This document shows, piece after piece, positions 34,701 through 47,061 of a DNA stretch of 64,000 nucleotides. The notes under the pieces were generated by a model. That model saw only the letters and a program-made list of their open reading frames with translations. It did not search any database and was not told where the DNA came from. The stretch is from Przewalskia tangutica (taxonomy: Eukaryota > Streptophyta > Magnoliopsida > Solanales > Solanaceae), in contig CM056738.1 in assembly GCA_029844215.1 (NCBI GenBank), positions 47,132,388 to 47,196,387 of the forward strand, written 5' to 3'. The translations under genes were made by a program, and so were the position numbers. Within the stretch, counting starts at the first letter, position 1; every line of letters starts with the position of its first letter.

Positions 34701-35937
34701 TAAAAGACATGGTAGTGCTTATGTCTTGTTTGATGGCTCACGAGATAGGGTAAGAGTATAACGGCGGCAAGCCCCAAGACGTTATACCACCTTCTCCGGT
34801 AAGAGTATAAGTGAGGGTAAACCCCCAAGACGCTGTACCACCGCTTTATGTGTTGTTTGTGACGACGTCGAGATAGGGTAAGAGTATAAATGAGGCAAGC
34901 CCCAAGACGTTATACCACCTTCTCCGTGGTAAGAGTATAAGTGAGTGGTAGACCCCAAGATGCTATACCACCGCTTTACCACCTTCTCCGTGGTAAGAGT
35001 ATAAGTGAGGGTAGACCCCAAGACGCTATACCACCGGTGGGACTTGGTGTTCATGTATGCCTATTGGTGTATTATTATACCGGACCGCTTGATGTGGGAT
35101 TCCACGCGCAGATATATATATGTATTGTGTATGTACGCCGGTGAGGTGGGATGCCACGCGCGCGTCACATGGTTATGTTTTACACTAATAGTCGGCGATG
35201 ATGGGGATTCCACGGGCATGCTTTGATATTAGTGTGATTTGATCGCGTCCCGTTGGGTAGGCAAGATATATGTGTCCTCCGTAGCTGGTCGGACTATGTT
35301 ATGAAAGATAAGTAAGTTATATGGTAATGAACTTAATGATTCTTTTTCTAAATAATGTACGTAAGAACGTGACTATAACTTTTATCGGGAATGGAAAGGA
35401 TAATAAGGTACGATTAAGTTCATAAGTGGTAATGACACGGCAGATCCGTAAGTATTTTTATACTTGTCCTTGTCATTCTTTTGTACGATTATGATTTGTT
35501 TATCAGACGTTATATTCTCGCCCATATTCGGTACTGTTGCATCGACTTCTTCGGGGCCGCGTTCATGCCCGCAGTTTAGGTAATACGATTGGATCCGCGA
35601 GCTTAGGATCCCGGTCAGAAGTTGAGATGGCTCCAGTGTTTGGAGTTGTCACGCTTATGTTTATTCAGGGTACGGCGGGCCTTGTCCCGCCACGCTTGTT
35701 ATGTCAAAACTCTTGAGGTCCGTATTCACATTTTGTGGGTCATTTGTAAAAGAAATGAGGCAACCGCTGCTTGTATTTATATATGTTCAGGAAGGTAGCC
35801 CTATCGGCTAACCTGTTGTTTTACTTACGATGTTTTATTTTTAAGTTTCATGTATGTTCCGCTGATTTTCTCTGATGATTACCTGAAAGGGTGCCCAGGT
35901 AGGGCGCCAGTCGCGGTCCCGGGGTCGAGTCGTGACA
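31743..35937 (+). repeat. 3' LTR of the LARD-like element
   Basis: Starts TGTTACACCCCGTATT after the polypurine tract and ends GGGTCGAGTCGTGACA before the right TSD. It carries the same tandem array at about 34745-35040, with a slightly different arrangement. Differences from the 5' LTR are concentrated in short CG-containing stretches. Confidence 0.93.
34745..35040. repeat. Tandem array of about 60 bp in the 3' LTR
   Basis: Five units of the same ggtaagagtataa...ttataccacc type as at 29134-29420. Several units are intact here (ggcaagccccaagacg) where the 5' LTR copy has lost bases. Confidence 0.85.
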
Positions 35938-36800
35938 TTTACCAACATTATGCTCTAGAATGGGTTCGAGCTCTGTAAAACCCTATGACGAGAGCTCCAA
36001 GGCATTCTAGAGCCGATGGCATTTTCAGAAATGAGTATCGCTTCAGCCTGGGGTACATACCAAGCTCCGAAGAATCATCTTAGACCACAAAGAAAAAGAG
36101 AGGACCTCTAGCGATAAGAAACTATTCCCCAGTCTATACCAGTCATTTCTAATCCGCATGCCCACACATAATGGCAGGACTCAGAAGAAGGTTTGGGGAT
36201 GCTATTCCAAGAAGATGAGTGTGTCGTGATAATAGAGGAATATTTTAAAGCACCCACAATCTGCAATGCTGACCTAGATGAGCAGTTAACCAACTGGACC
36301 TCTACTCATCTTTTCGCTTATCGGTAGAGAGAGAATTTTAAATTTGTTTTTCAGAATTGGTGAAAATCGATTTGAGGCCCGAGCCTTCACCCTTTATGTC
36401 TTTAACTTGTCAAGTATTGTTCAAAAATGGAAATGACTCGATGATTGATCTGAGTCAGGACCATAGTTCGTACTTGTGTAAAAAATCAATAAAAAGCCTC
36501 AGTTTATGCCAAAATAATATTTATTTATGTATATAATATGGTTTTACACATTAACGTGATTTTCCTTGTTTTTCAGTAATAACATAAAAATAACTCATAA
36601 TGTCATGACATATCGCGACACAAGCGAGTCGAGTGATATAGATGAGAAAATGGTTAAGGAAACTAGGATAAGTGCACATTTGGACGCACCTAGAAAAGAA
36701 GAACTGATAAATCTTTTGAGAGAAGATTCGACAGTTCAAGCCTGTTCAAGTCCTAATAGAAGATTCGAATCACCCCTAATAGAAGATTCGACAGTTAAAG
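35938..36800 (+). pseudogene. Protease-RT linker of the Tat element (after insertion)
   Basis: Resumes the interrupted Tat pol. Recognisable pieces include a line of the TKMRRIILDHK type near 36060 and VKETRISAHLDAPRKEELIN followed by LLREDSTVQA near 36650-36745, the spacer that precedes RT in this lineage. A short local duplication (agaagattcgacagtt) lies at 36720-36800. There are many stops. Confidence 0.65.
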
Positions 36801-37515
36801 CATGATCTCAACATAAGAATCAAGTATGAGGTTAAGAAACAGATCAAATCAGGGGTTATACAAGTAACTCCATACGCCACACGATTGGCCAACATCGTCT
36901 TAGTACAAAAAAAATGACAGAAAAATCAGAATCTATATGAACTATAGAGATCTCAATCGAGCTAGTCCGAAGGATAATTTCCTGCTTTTAAATATTCACA
37001 TACACAATCATAACTGTGCAAAACATAAATTACAATCGTTTGTGGATTGTTTCGCCAGTTATCATCAGATTTTGATGAATGAAGAAGATGCTCAGAAAAT
37101 GAGATTCATCACCCCGTGGGGAGTATATCACTACCATATAATGTCATTCGGCCTCAAAAATGCCGACACCACTTACATGAGAGCGATGACCACCATATTC
37201 CATGATATGATGCATAAGGAAATTGAAGTCTACATGGATGATCTTATAATCAAGTCGCGAGAAGGCTCCAACCACATCATACACTTGCGGAAATTCTTCG
37301 ATAGACTTCACAAGTTCAACCTAAATTTAAATCAAGCAAAATGCAAATTTGGAGTACCTGCTAGGAAATTGCTAGGGTTTATTGTTAGCCGCAGAGAAAT
37401 CGAGCTAGATCCTACAAAGATTAAATCCATTCAACAACTTCCACTGCTGGTAACCAAGAAGGTTGCAATGAGCTTCCTGGGAAGGTTAAACTACAGCAGC
37501 CACTTTATAGCGTAA
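36801..37515 (+). pseudogene. Tat-lineage reverse transcriptase
   Basis: After a broken start (IKYEVKKQIKSGVIQVTPYA, stop near 36918) a 192-residue open frame at 36937-37515 gives NYRDLNRASPKDNFLL, LQSFVDCFASYHQILMNEED, FITPWGVYHYHIMSFGLKNA, TYMRAMTTIFHDMMHKEIEV and the catalytic YMDDLIIKS, then LLGFIVSRREIELDPTKIK and MSFLGRLNY. These are standard RT blocks with the Tat signature MTTIFHDM. Small substitutions and flanking stops make it a relic, though it is the cleanest part of this element. Confidence 0.9.
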
Positions 37516-37619
37516 AATACATTAATCATTGAGCATATCCTTAAGCTACCGAAGTAAGATGCGCCCACCAAATTGACGAACGAATGTCATACAACCTTTG
37601 ACGCTATTAAGGGATACTT

Positions 37620-38000
37620 TTCTAATCCACCAGTTTTGGTACCTCGAGCCCACTATTGATGCAAATGTCCATGTCAGATAACACATTCGGATGCATATTA
37701 GCTCAATATGATGAGACAAGAAAGAAAGAAAGACGAATAATTTACTACCTCAACAAGAAGTTCACAGACTGTGAGTCAAGATATACTCCGGTAGAAAAGA
37801 TATGTTGTGCGCTAACAGAGACAGCGCAGAGGTTGAGGGATTAGATATCGATGTATACTACTCACTGGATATCTAAAATGGATTCGTTGAAGTACATCTT
37901 CTGACAGCCCATGCCTATAGGGAAACTGTCCAATTGGCAGATGATATTGAGTGATTTTGACATCAAATACATAGACTAGAAAGTCATCAAAGGATAGGCG
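37620..38000 (+). pseudogene. Tat-lineage RNase H (first)
   Basis: Shows PPVLVPRAHY, then SDNTFGCILAQYDETRKKER, IIYYLNKKFTDCESRYTPVE and KICCALTETAQRLRD, with stops before and after. The order fits the RNase H that follows RT in gypsy pol. The frame changes at about 37656. Confidence 0.8.
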
Positions 38001-38600
38001 TTGGTTGACTTATTAGCAGGAAGTCTGATCGACGAAGATCTTGCATCGTTATGGACATATTTTTGGGATGAAAACGTAATGATAGTCGAAGAAGAAGCCA
38101 TCGAAGTTTATTCAGGATGGAAATTATTCATTGATGGTGCAGTCAACTACAAAGGTTCCAGAATGGGAGCGGTGTTGGTTTCAGCAATGGGTCAATATTA
38201 CTCGATGGCAGCCAAACTCAAATTCCAATGGACAAATGACATGGCGGAGTACGAAGTTTGCATCTTGAGTCTTTGTGTGGCCATTGACATGGATATACAA
38301 GAACTCCTGGTAATCATATTTTCAGACTTACTAATTCACTAGCTCCGTGGAGAATAGGCCACCAAGAATGAATATATTTTGTCGTATGTCAACTTGGTGC
38401 AAAGGTCGTGCAATAGATTCAAATAGATCGAACTCCAGGATACGCCAAGGGCTCAAAATGAATACAATGATGCTCCTGCAACTATAGCATCCATGATACA
38501 TCACCCTGAACGTAGTCACATCGATCTAGTGAAAATCAGCATCAAAGAAAAACATACATACTATTCCCATAGGGAAGCAGAATCCTATAGTAAACCATGG
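38001..38600 (+). pseudogene. Tat-lineage second (archaeal-type) RNase H
   Basis: An open frame at 38001-38342 gives LVDLLAGSLIDEDLASLW, then WKLFIDGAVNYKGSRMGAVL and NDMAEYEVCILSLCVAIDMD, with catalytic D in FIDGA and E in AEYE, and ends LLVIIFSDLLIH. Tat-lineage elements carry an extra archaeal-like RNase H between the first RNase H and integrase, and this is it. Homology continues in a broken frame to about 38600. Confidence 0.85.
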
Positions 38601-38769
38601 TATGTGTACATAAGCATATAACTGGAAAAGGGGGAGTACCCCAAAATTACCACAACTAATTAGAAAATGACCATCAAAAGGATGACTAATGGTTTCTTCC
38701 TAAACAAGGGAGTACTCTGTCGGAGAATGCCTGATCTGGGGTTACTCTGATGTGTCGACGCTGCCGAGG

Positions 38770-39829
38770 CCACAAAGTTTCTTGAAGAGGTACATGCCGG
38801 AACTTGCAGGTCACACATGAATAGTTTGTCCTAGATAAGAAGATTATGAGGGTAGACTACTATTGGATGACAATGGAAACTGATTATAGTCGATTCATAC
38901 AAAGATGCCATCAATGCCAAATTCACAGAGATTTGATCAAGGTCCCTCCAAATGAACCTAAAGTTATGAGCTCGCCTTGGCCATTTGTGGCGTGGGGGCA
39001 TGGACGTCATTGCGCCTATAGATCCATCAGCCTCCAAAGGGCATCACTTTATTCTGATCGCCATAGAATACTTCAAAAAATGGGTTGAAGCTACTTCTCA
39101 CAAGTCGGTAATAAAGAAATTGGTAGACGACTTTGTGCGTCACAACATCATATGTTGTTTCAGCATTTCAGAGTCGATTATAACAGACAATGGAGCAAAT
39201 TTGAACAACTATCTGATGAAAGAGATATGTGAACAATTCTCTATTACCCATCAGAAATTCAACCACATATAAGCCACAGATGAATGGAGCTATAGAGGCA
39301 CAAATAAGAATATCAAGAGAATCCTAAGGAAAATGACCGATAATTACAAGTGTTGTCATGAATAACTACCTTACATGTTGCTAGGATATTGAACGACTAC
39401 TCGAACTTCAACCAGAGCATACCATACTTTCTTGTCTACGACACTGAAGTTGCGATACCAACCAAGGTAGAGATACCCTTGCTCAAAATCATACAGGGAG
39501 TAGAGTTGGACAATACGAGTAGGTCTGCAATAGATATGAGCAACTGGCTTTGATCGACGAAAAAAAGGATAATCACTATATGCCATAGTCAGTTATATCA
39601 AAAGAGAATGGCACGTGCCTTTAGCAAACGGGTAAGAGCCTAGATCTTTCAAGTAGGACAACTTGTGCTAAAATGTGTGTTTCCACACCAGGACGAGTAC
39701 AAGGAAAAGTTCGCACCCAACTGGAAAGGACCCTACATGGTGCGGAAGAGTTGTTATCCTCACTGAAAGGACAGCCAAGAGTGGCCCAAAGCAATCAACT
39801 TAGATGTAATCAAACAGTACTATGCATGA
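38770..39829 (+). pseudogene. Tat-lineage integrase and C-terminal end of pol
   Basis: The zinc region shows YYWMTMETDYSRFIQRCHQC. The core follows after a +1 break near 38998: GMDVIAPID (first D), HHFILIAIEYFKKWVEA, IITDNGANLNNYLMKEICEQ (second D), then MNGAIEA (E) in another frame. The tail keeps FQVGQLVLK-like text and ends with a DVIKQYYA motif before TGA at 39827-39829, the usual C-terminus of Tat pol. At least six frame changes or stops are visible. Confidence 0.85.
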
Positions 39830-41045
39830 AGACGTGCTCCTCAAGGCTTGTAGTTATATTTTACTTGTAATCACATTTATTTACTTGAAGTTTCCCTTAT
39901 CTTTTACTTGTAATCACATTTTCGCTACTTGTAATCGCATTAGAAAAGTCAAAATCACTTTTATGTAATGGATTACGCAGGGAGCTAATTCTCAAACAAA
40001 AACAAAAAGAGGGGATATGTAGGCGTATATTATGAACGTGGTCGCAACATTACCTAAATCCACCATTTTATGACTATGAACTATGCGAGGACCTAATTAC
40101 CAAATAGGGATACGTAGGGGCTCTTTTGAGCTCGATCACATTATTACAAAAATCCATCATATCACGAACTATGTTTTGACCTGATTTCCAAAATCGGATA
40201 TGTATGGGCTCTTCGAGCTCGATCGCACAAAACAAAACATCTAAAAAACCCTAGGAAACCTTAGAGATATCGAGCAATCAATGAATCCCATCACACAATA
40301 TAAACTAGGGCAGAAGTTTTGAGAAGCTCTCAGAAATTCCACTAATAATCTGTCTCAAAGGATCAGTTGGTCTAAGTTCACAAACTAGGGAAACATTTTT
40401 TAGAAGATCTAAAAAAGTATACCAACAATCCAGCTCAAAGGATCAGCCATTCAAATCTACAAAGTAGGGCATAAATTTTGAGAGGAACTCAAAAATTCCT
40501 TCAAAATGAAAATCAGTCCAAGAGTCAGCCTATCCAACTATGAAACTAGGAATTGTTTTTTGAGGGGGATCAAAAATTTCATCAAGATCAAGATGAAGAT
40601 CAAAAGAAGAGTGTCGAAGATGTTCAAAAAATCTCGGTCAAGGGAACAATGTCATGACATGAGTTGACAATATTTTTACATATAAAATGTTTAGAGATAT
40701 TCTTTTTCAAAAATATTTTTTCAAATATTTCTATTTCAAAACATTTACTCTCACTATACCACGACCGAAAAGGGGTTGAGACTAGTGAATGGAGAAACCA
40801 TATAGCGGGAGTCGCCAACACAGATTGACTGCATAGGTAACTAACGAATCTTTTTGTGATTGCAGGTCATTAGAACGTTGTCAGAAGGATGATAAGTTTT
40901 ATTACTAACTTGTTTGCTCATGATTGAAATAGATACAACAAAAACCATTGATACCGGATAAACCACTACCAGGCCTCGAGAGCCACCAAATAAAACAAAG
41001 ACACAATGCCGAAAAATGCCGAAAGTAGCGTGAGGTGAAAATATA
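39830..41045 (+). other. Tat 3' untranslated region with degenerate repeats
   Basis: No gene. Text of the type 'ggatacgtaggggctctttt ... gagctcgatc' occurs three times (about 40012, 40108 and 40196). A unit of about 100 bp (aactaggg ... tttgagaag...ctcaaaaattc ... caaaggatcag) occurs about four times at 40300-40600. These are usual for Tat-type ends in Solanaceae. The 3' LTR must start in or after this stretch, but I could not place its TG. Confidence 0.55.
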
Positions 41046-41049
41046 ACAT

Positions 41050-41725
41050 AATCTTGAGAGTCAAGAGTTGAATGATATAATTCCAGACTAAGGGCTGTAA
41101 TCTTAATTTCAATAGTAGAATGATTTAGTTTCGGCCTAACGATTGTAATCTTTATTCCAAGAGTCAAATGATATAATTTTGGCCTAATAGTTGTAACCTT
41201 CATTCTAAGAGTCGAATGATGCAATCTGGCATAAGGGATGCAATCTTCATTCCAAGAGTCGAATGATGTAATTCCGACCTAAGGGGTGTAATCTTTATTT
41301 CAAGAGTTGCATGATGTAATTCCAACCTAAGGGTTGCAGTCTTCATTCCATAGAGTCAGATGATATAACTCCAGCGAAGGGGCAGTGGTATTCAGTCTAG
41401 TTGAATGATGTAATGTCAGTCGAAAAGTAATAGTTTTTATTGCATAGAGTCAGGTGATATAAATCCGGCGAAGGGACTGCGGTCTTCACTCAAGTGGAAT
41501 GATGTAATTCCAGCCAAGATGATCGTGGTTTTCATTCCATAGAGTCAGGTGATGTAAATCCAGTGAAGGGGTTATTGTATTTACTTCAGTTCAATGATAT
41601 AATGTCATCCAAGATGGTCGTGGTTTTCATTCCATAGAGTTAGGTGGTATAAATCTAGTGAAGGAGTTATCTTCAATCCAGTTGAATGATGTAATGCCAG
41701 ACAAGATGGTTGTTGTTTTCATGTG
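41050..41725. repeat. 48-bp minisatellite, about 14 copies
   Basis: The core gaatgatgtaattcc (or gatataa variants) recurs near 41069, 41120, 41166, 41214, 41262, 41310, 41359, 41405, 41453, 41500, 41548, 41596, 41640 and 41686, a period of 44-51 bases. Units also carry cattcc(at)agagtc and gtggttttcat. The array lies in the 3' end of the Tat element. Confidence 0.85.
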
Positions 41726-41727
41726 AT

Positions 41728-44700
41728 GTATGGAGATGGGTGACACAGATTCCGAGGTTCATTTAGGTAAGTTTCAGAAGAAAAATCCAAAATAAGAATC
41801 TTAGTGTTGAATAGCTTGACCCGAAGTTGACTTTAAAGTATATGAGTTCATTTCCAGGTTTTGTCAGGTTTTGTCACTTCTGATAGTTTTGGATGGTCAT
41901 TTATGACTTAATCGAGTCATTAGTTTTCTTTCCGAGACAATCAGATGCACTTTGTGGCCTTAGTTGAAAAATTGTGATGTTTGGTTATATTAGGTGATTC
42001 TTTAAAAAAGTATGTCTTGGTTGGGTTAAATAGGAAATAAGGGCTCAAGTGAGTTTGTAGCACTATTTACCTTGGGAGAGCATGTCTGGTTTATGTTCGA
42101 GTGGTCTCGAGAGTGTTTCGGGTGTTTGGTGGAAGTTTGGGAAAACATTCATATTGTTGTTTTCTGGTGTCCGCCTCAGCGGGTGAGTTATTCGCCTATT
42201 CAGAGGTTGGCCTGCAGAAGCGGGGCTTGAGAGTTTGGTAAGGTTCCGCCTCGGTGGAGGATTTCTCACGGAGGTGAATTCGCCTTTACGGAGTAAGTTT
42301 CACTTCTGCGCTGAGGCAAGATGTCAAGTGAATGTGCCTCAGTGAGCCTCGTGTCTGCTGAAGTGTGACCGCACATGCGGAGTGGATTTCATAGATGTGG
42401 GATCACTGATTTAGGCTGTGCAGACCTAGCTCAAAATCATTTTTCCAAAATACCTTATCTCGGTTCTAGAGACACTTAAAGAGAGAAATCTTGAAGTTGT
42501 GCTTGAGTTCTACTTGCAAGGTAAAATTTTAATATTTTTTCATTTTAATTCATGTTGTTAAGGTTCATAATGTTGTAATCTTTATTTGGGAGAAATGAGT
42601 TACAAGCCTCATAATAAAATAAGAGGGGATAAATCATGGATTTAAGAGTGTATTATGGATTAGTTTATCTCGATACTGTGAATTAGTAGTGGAATATGTA
42701 GATGATCATGTTGTAGCATTTAATTTGATAATAAAAATCCTCTTAATTTGAGGAAAACCTAGGATTTGTAATTGGAGCTTTTTCTTAAATCATGAAATTA
42801 AAGGTCTAAATGAGCTTATGTGTCTAATTAACTTAAGGATATGATTATCTAGTATGTGTTTAAATTTTTGGGTAATAACGTTGGAATATTGATGTCGTGG
42901 ACATGTGTTAGTTTGGGTGATTTTTATATGATTGAAGGACTAAGTTCGTGTGTTGTGCATTAGCTTTATATTGACGTATCATCTATGCATGTTAGACTAT
43001 GATTATTATGAGGGGCTATGGAGGGGAAAGCCAACACGGATAGTTGATTGTATGTGGCACATGCTCAACCTTGAGGTAGACTATGATTTCCTTTAACTAG
43101 ACTCCAATAGAAGTACGTAATTAGTTATAAATATTAATGAGTATGAGACGTGTTTGGGGGGTCCCACTCAAGCGGTTGTGATGAACGTTTGAGTGAGTAC
43201 CGGTGTTAAACTGTGATGATGTGTAATTTAGAGAATCAACCTTAAGCTAATTCCGACTGCTGTTGTTTGGACTTGTCGTTATTATGTGGGCTCGTCGCCA
43301 TATTTGCTATTGTTATATTTATTCATCATGTATGCTTTTGATATGATATCCTGATTGTACTTGGATTATGTGTTGCTAAATTCTTGAAAGCATGTGATAT
43401 TCATCTCTATACTTGGTTGCATCTCATTACATATTGATTTCTTGCCTTGAATTGTCATTTCAATTCATACACTTACGTTTTAATGATATTGATATGAGAG
43501 TGGTATAAAAAATTTGTGGGTCCAAGAGACCGGAAAGGTAAGAATACTTATGAGATTGGTAACATTGATTGATGATGATACTACGGCCACAAAGCTGAGA
43601 TCCGATAAAAAAATTCTGATGATTATGAAACGAGGAGAAACAGATTGCACGCTATAACAATTATTTCAGTCTAGAGCTGGGCTCCATTGAGAAATTTCAG
43701 AGGTGTATGCGGACTTTGCGGTCCCTCATAGATGTGCGGTTCATAGAATTTGAATGCATGCATATAGGAGATGAAAGGTACCGGGAATATGTATTGCATT
43801 CATAACATACATTCATCATGGATTGATTATTTGTGGTTTGGTAATGTCATATGAATTGATTATATTGAATCATTTGGTTGTCATGATTGACTTGTTGTTT
43901 GTGCAATGGATTGTGTGATTAAACCTTTATGAATATGAGTGTGCATTTTCCAACTATGTTATGGTCAGTGAATTTAATTGACAAAACTATCATGTTGATC
44001 ACAAGAGAACTGGACATGTCTTGTATTGCTTGATAATTGATTACTACTTGATAGAGAGTCTAGTAAAGAATTAGTCGGGATGTTGTTGTGGTAGTTAAAT
44101 GACTTGTATGTTATGCATGTGTAGATCTTCTCCCTAATCAAGGGTAAACGGCGTAGATATCTATTTAGTGTATAATGAGGATGTTAAATTAATAAATATG
44201 TGTCTTGCCCTTACTTGTATAGAACTGTAATCAATTCAGGAGTTATGGGGATAAGAAGCTAATATCGTTATGATTAGACTAATTGTGTACCCCGTGAAGA
44301 GGACTGTGATAGAGTGTTGTGTACTAGGGTCAACCTATCTTGTTTGGTCATATGATTACTTGGGTTATGGTCATTTAACTCTTCTATAATTGTGGTGACT
44401 TATATGATTATGAACCATTCTATGAACAAAATGACTTGTTGATTCAATGAACTATTATGTGGTGACTTATTTGGATTATTGAACTGCTTAGTATTGGATT
44501 ATTTGGTGTCAATTTGATATTTATCTCTATTTGTGTATCTTGTGTTGTTGTCGGCCTATGATGCCTACAGGGGTACATTGTATACTCATACTACACTTGT
44601 TGTATTCTTTTTGAATTCATATACAACTTTTTCTACTAGTTTGAGACCTCGAGTTTGAGTCCGAACCGGTTGATTATCAATATTCAGGGTGAGGATGCTA

Positions 44701-45043
44701 CCTTCCAGCATGCATTGGATGCTCATCTCCATTTCTTGTCTTTCATTGATTCGAGAGATACATTTCAGATACTAAGACCATGATGTTTAATATATGGCTT
44801 ATTTTCCCTTTCATTCAGACTTGTATCCAATTTAAAGCTCTTGTATTATTGACCAGATTTCCAAGAGTTGTATTGATGATTATCAGACTTATTTTCTGCA
44901 TTTATATTATGGTTAGGCAGTTTATTAGGTATTTAGTTATTTCCGCGTTCTTTTTTAAATTATGTTAGTTAATTGGGGATTGGTTCGCCTACCGGTGAAA
45001 ACAGTGTTGGTGCCATCACAATTCCTTAAAGGGGGTCGTGATA
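41728..45043 (+). repeat. Gypsy LTR, plus orientation, 5'-truncated
   Basis: It starts abruptly after the minisatellite at text (gatgggtgacacagattccg) that matches a point about 60 bp inside the LTR at 60366-63281 read on its minus strand. It shares ttgactt, gtcatttatgacttaatcgag and the GC-rich 'gcagaagcgg' type block at 42170-42400 with that copy, and ends aaagggggtcgtgata at 45043. It is probably a decayed LTR insertion in the Tat 3' region. No target duplication was found. Confidence 0.6.
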
Positions 45044-45960
45044 ACTATGTACTTCGGACATTTTGTGCATTCAATTTACTAAAATAAATGTTGGTTGTGT
45101 GTCCTAAAAATACTTCCGACGATTAGTGATATTGTTACCCTTTTTATCGCATTTATTCGAATTCATTTGGGCGAATTCTAAACCCAAATGACCGATGAAG
45201 AAATCTCCGTCTGATTTTCAAGGCCTCCCTGTATAAAAGACGGATTTTTATTTTTAGTTTATTTATTAATTTTTGACGTCATTTGGTAATTATTTATTCA
45301 AAACTAACACTTTTACTAAGTGTTTATGCAGGTATCCGGAGATTCACCACGAAGACAACACTCAAAAGGAATTCAAAAGATCTCCATTGAACCATTGTTT
45401 GTATTTAATTTCATATTATTAAATTGTACAAACATAAACTCATAATATAGTGGAAACATTATTTACTTATCGCTTATGTGTTTAATTTAATGTTTGACAT
45501 TTGCGTTAGGCAAGACTTGGCCGTAGATACTTTCATACATGGATTAAATTGGCTTTGTTTAAATATTTGGCTAATTAATTCCATTCTTTAGTTTATGTTC
45601 TTTATATACTTGTAGTACATTTTTTACTACATACATTTTATATTCTTTCATATACACGTTGTATATTCTTCATAGACTAATACATTTCTTATATGCATTC
45701 ATAATATTTGAGATGCATTCTGTATATGTTTATATACACCTCTTTATATACATTTTACACTCTTTATACGTTTTTATATTTTTTATATACACCATCTATA
45801 CTAATAGATTTGCACTTTTTATACCAATAGTTATACTTTTATACTTATAAGATACATTCTTTTTACACTCCTTTATACATTCTGTTAATATACATTTTTT
45901 ATATATACTTGATACTTGATACTTGATATATGTATATTTATACACTATATATTATATCAT
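45044..45960. other. Unassigned AT-rich stretch
   Basis: No gene or known element seen. From 45590 to 45960 the sequence is a low-complexity series of tatacattttttatata-like phrases with three tandem 'tacttga' words near 45906. This may be part of the Tat LTR. Confidence 0.5.
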
Positions 45961-46396
45961 CACCTAGTGGAACTTTTATGAAATCACGACCTTTTGAAAA
46001 CATGTAATAATAATGTTAAACATATAGATAATCCCCTCTAGTGTTAGTTAAACTAAATTTAAGGAATGTCTTCAGACAGTCTTTGAGGAATACTTCAAAC
46101 CTTACCCTCGGGTATATAATATTCTTATCTAGAATCTCATAGGTTTCGTAGATTATAAGCGGCGTAGATATACAAATTCATATAGGTTTTCCGATATCTC
46201 TTAGAAATTAGGTGGCTACTCTAACCCTTTTAAGCCAGGTAGAAGAGTCGGAAAGTTGCAAACTATCTTGGACACATTCAAAATAGGGCACAACAACACC
46301 CATCCTCACAAGTCGTAATTACCAAGGTGAAGCTACGAAAAGGGTATTTTGAGGGAAAGAGTTGAAATGCATAAAACGACTTCAAGGGTCGTTACA
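45961..46396 (+). repeat. 3' end of the Tat-element LTR
   Basis: Text such as ggtggctactctaaccctttt, gggcacaacaacacc and cgtaattaccaaggtgaagc, ending aaacgacttcaagggtcgttaca at 46396, is the usual U5 end of Tat-type LTRs. The CA at 46395-46396 is followed at once by copia integrase sequence on the opposite strand, so this is taken as the right end of the element. Confidence 0.7.
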
Positions 46397-47061
46397 TTAT
46401 CCTACTATGCACCATGTCTAATAAAGTTTGATTTCTAAACTATTTTGATCTGGAGAATCAGGCATAGTGTATTGGGCAACAATCCTATTTTCTTGAAGAA
46501 ACATCACAAACAGACGTTATGCTTGTCCATCCTAAATATATCTACCATAATACTAAACACATCTATCAGTCCGCGTAATCTAAATTTTCTTTCTACATTG
46601 TTTTTGTACCTTAGCCTTAGAATATTTCAAGGCTTCTAATGCTTCTCTTTTATTATGAAGCATGTAGAGAATATGTATTTTGAGTAATCTATAAAAGTGA
46701 TAACATATTTCTGATCATATGCATCCATATCTAGACAACATATATTTGAATGTACGATTTTTAATATGGTTGAACTTCTCTTGGGACCTTTCTTTGACTT
46801 GTTGGTCTCCTTTCCTTTAATGTAGTTCATACAAATATCACAATCAATAAAATCTGAAGTACTAATTACCTGTCATTACTAATTTCTTAATTCTATCAAT
46901 GGAGATATGTCCCAATATCTGATGCCATAAAATAAAGGAATACTCATTCATAACACATCGTTTAATACTAGCTTGGAAATGCGTAACATTATGAGTGCAA
47001 TCATTCTGTAAATTAAGAGAGAACATACCACCAGACAATGTATCATTTCAAACAAGTTTAG
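46397..47061 (-). pseudogene. Old Ty1/copia element: integrase and pre-integrase part
   Basis: On the minus strand, from the right: the GAG-pre-integrase block WHQILGHISIDRIKKLVMTG (about 46880-46940); then MNYIKGKETNKSKKG, VHSNICCLDMD and KYVITFIDYSKYIF (46830-46636); then, with frame changes, RIVAQYTMPDSPDQN near 46440-46490 and a TLLDMVHSR block ending at 46397. The core aspartates are partly lost. It is cut on the left by the Tat LTR end and on the right by the younger copia at 47062; its upstream part resumes at 55875. Confidence 0.8.

Larger units (their letters stand above)
26122..35937 (+). mobile_element. LARD-like non-autonomous gypsy element with 4.2-kb LTRs
   Basis: The element is 9.8 kb: LTRs 26122-30318 and 31743-35937 (4197 and 4195 bp) enclose only 1424 bp. 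It has a perfect 5-bp TSD, an exact tRNA-Met PBS, a polypurine tract, and no open frame resembling gag or pol. LTR-rich, coding-poor elements are called LARDs. Here the LTRs take up 85 percent of the length, more than I know for described LARDs. The leader and polypurine tract match those of the minus-strand chromovirus, so the Tekay-type family is the likely source of its proteins. It sits in the Tat element between protease and RT. The two LTRs are alike over most of their length, so it is fairly recent. Confidence 0.92.

Noticed and set aside
45590..45960. TA-rich stretch considered as a replication origin or matrix attachment region
   Set aside because: Low complexity alone is not evidence; it may simply be part of a decayed LTR.
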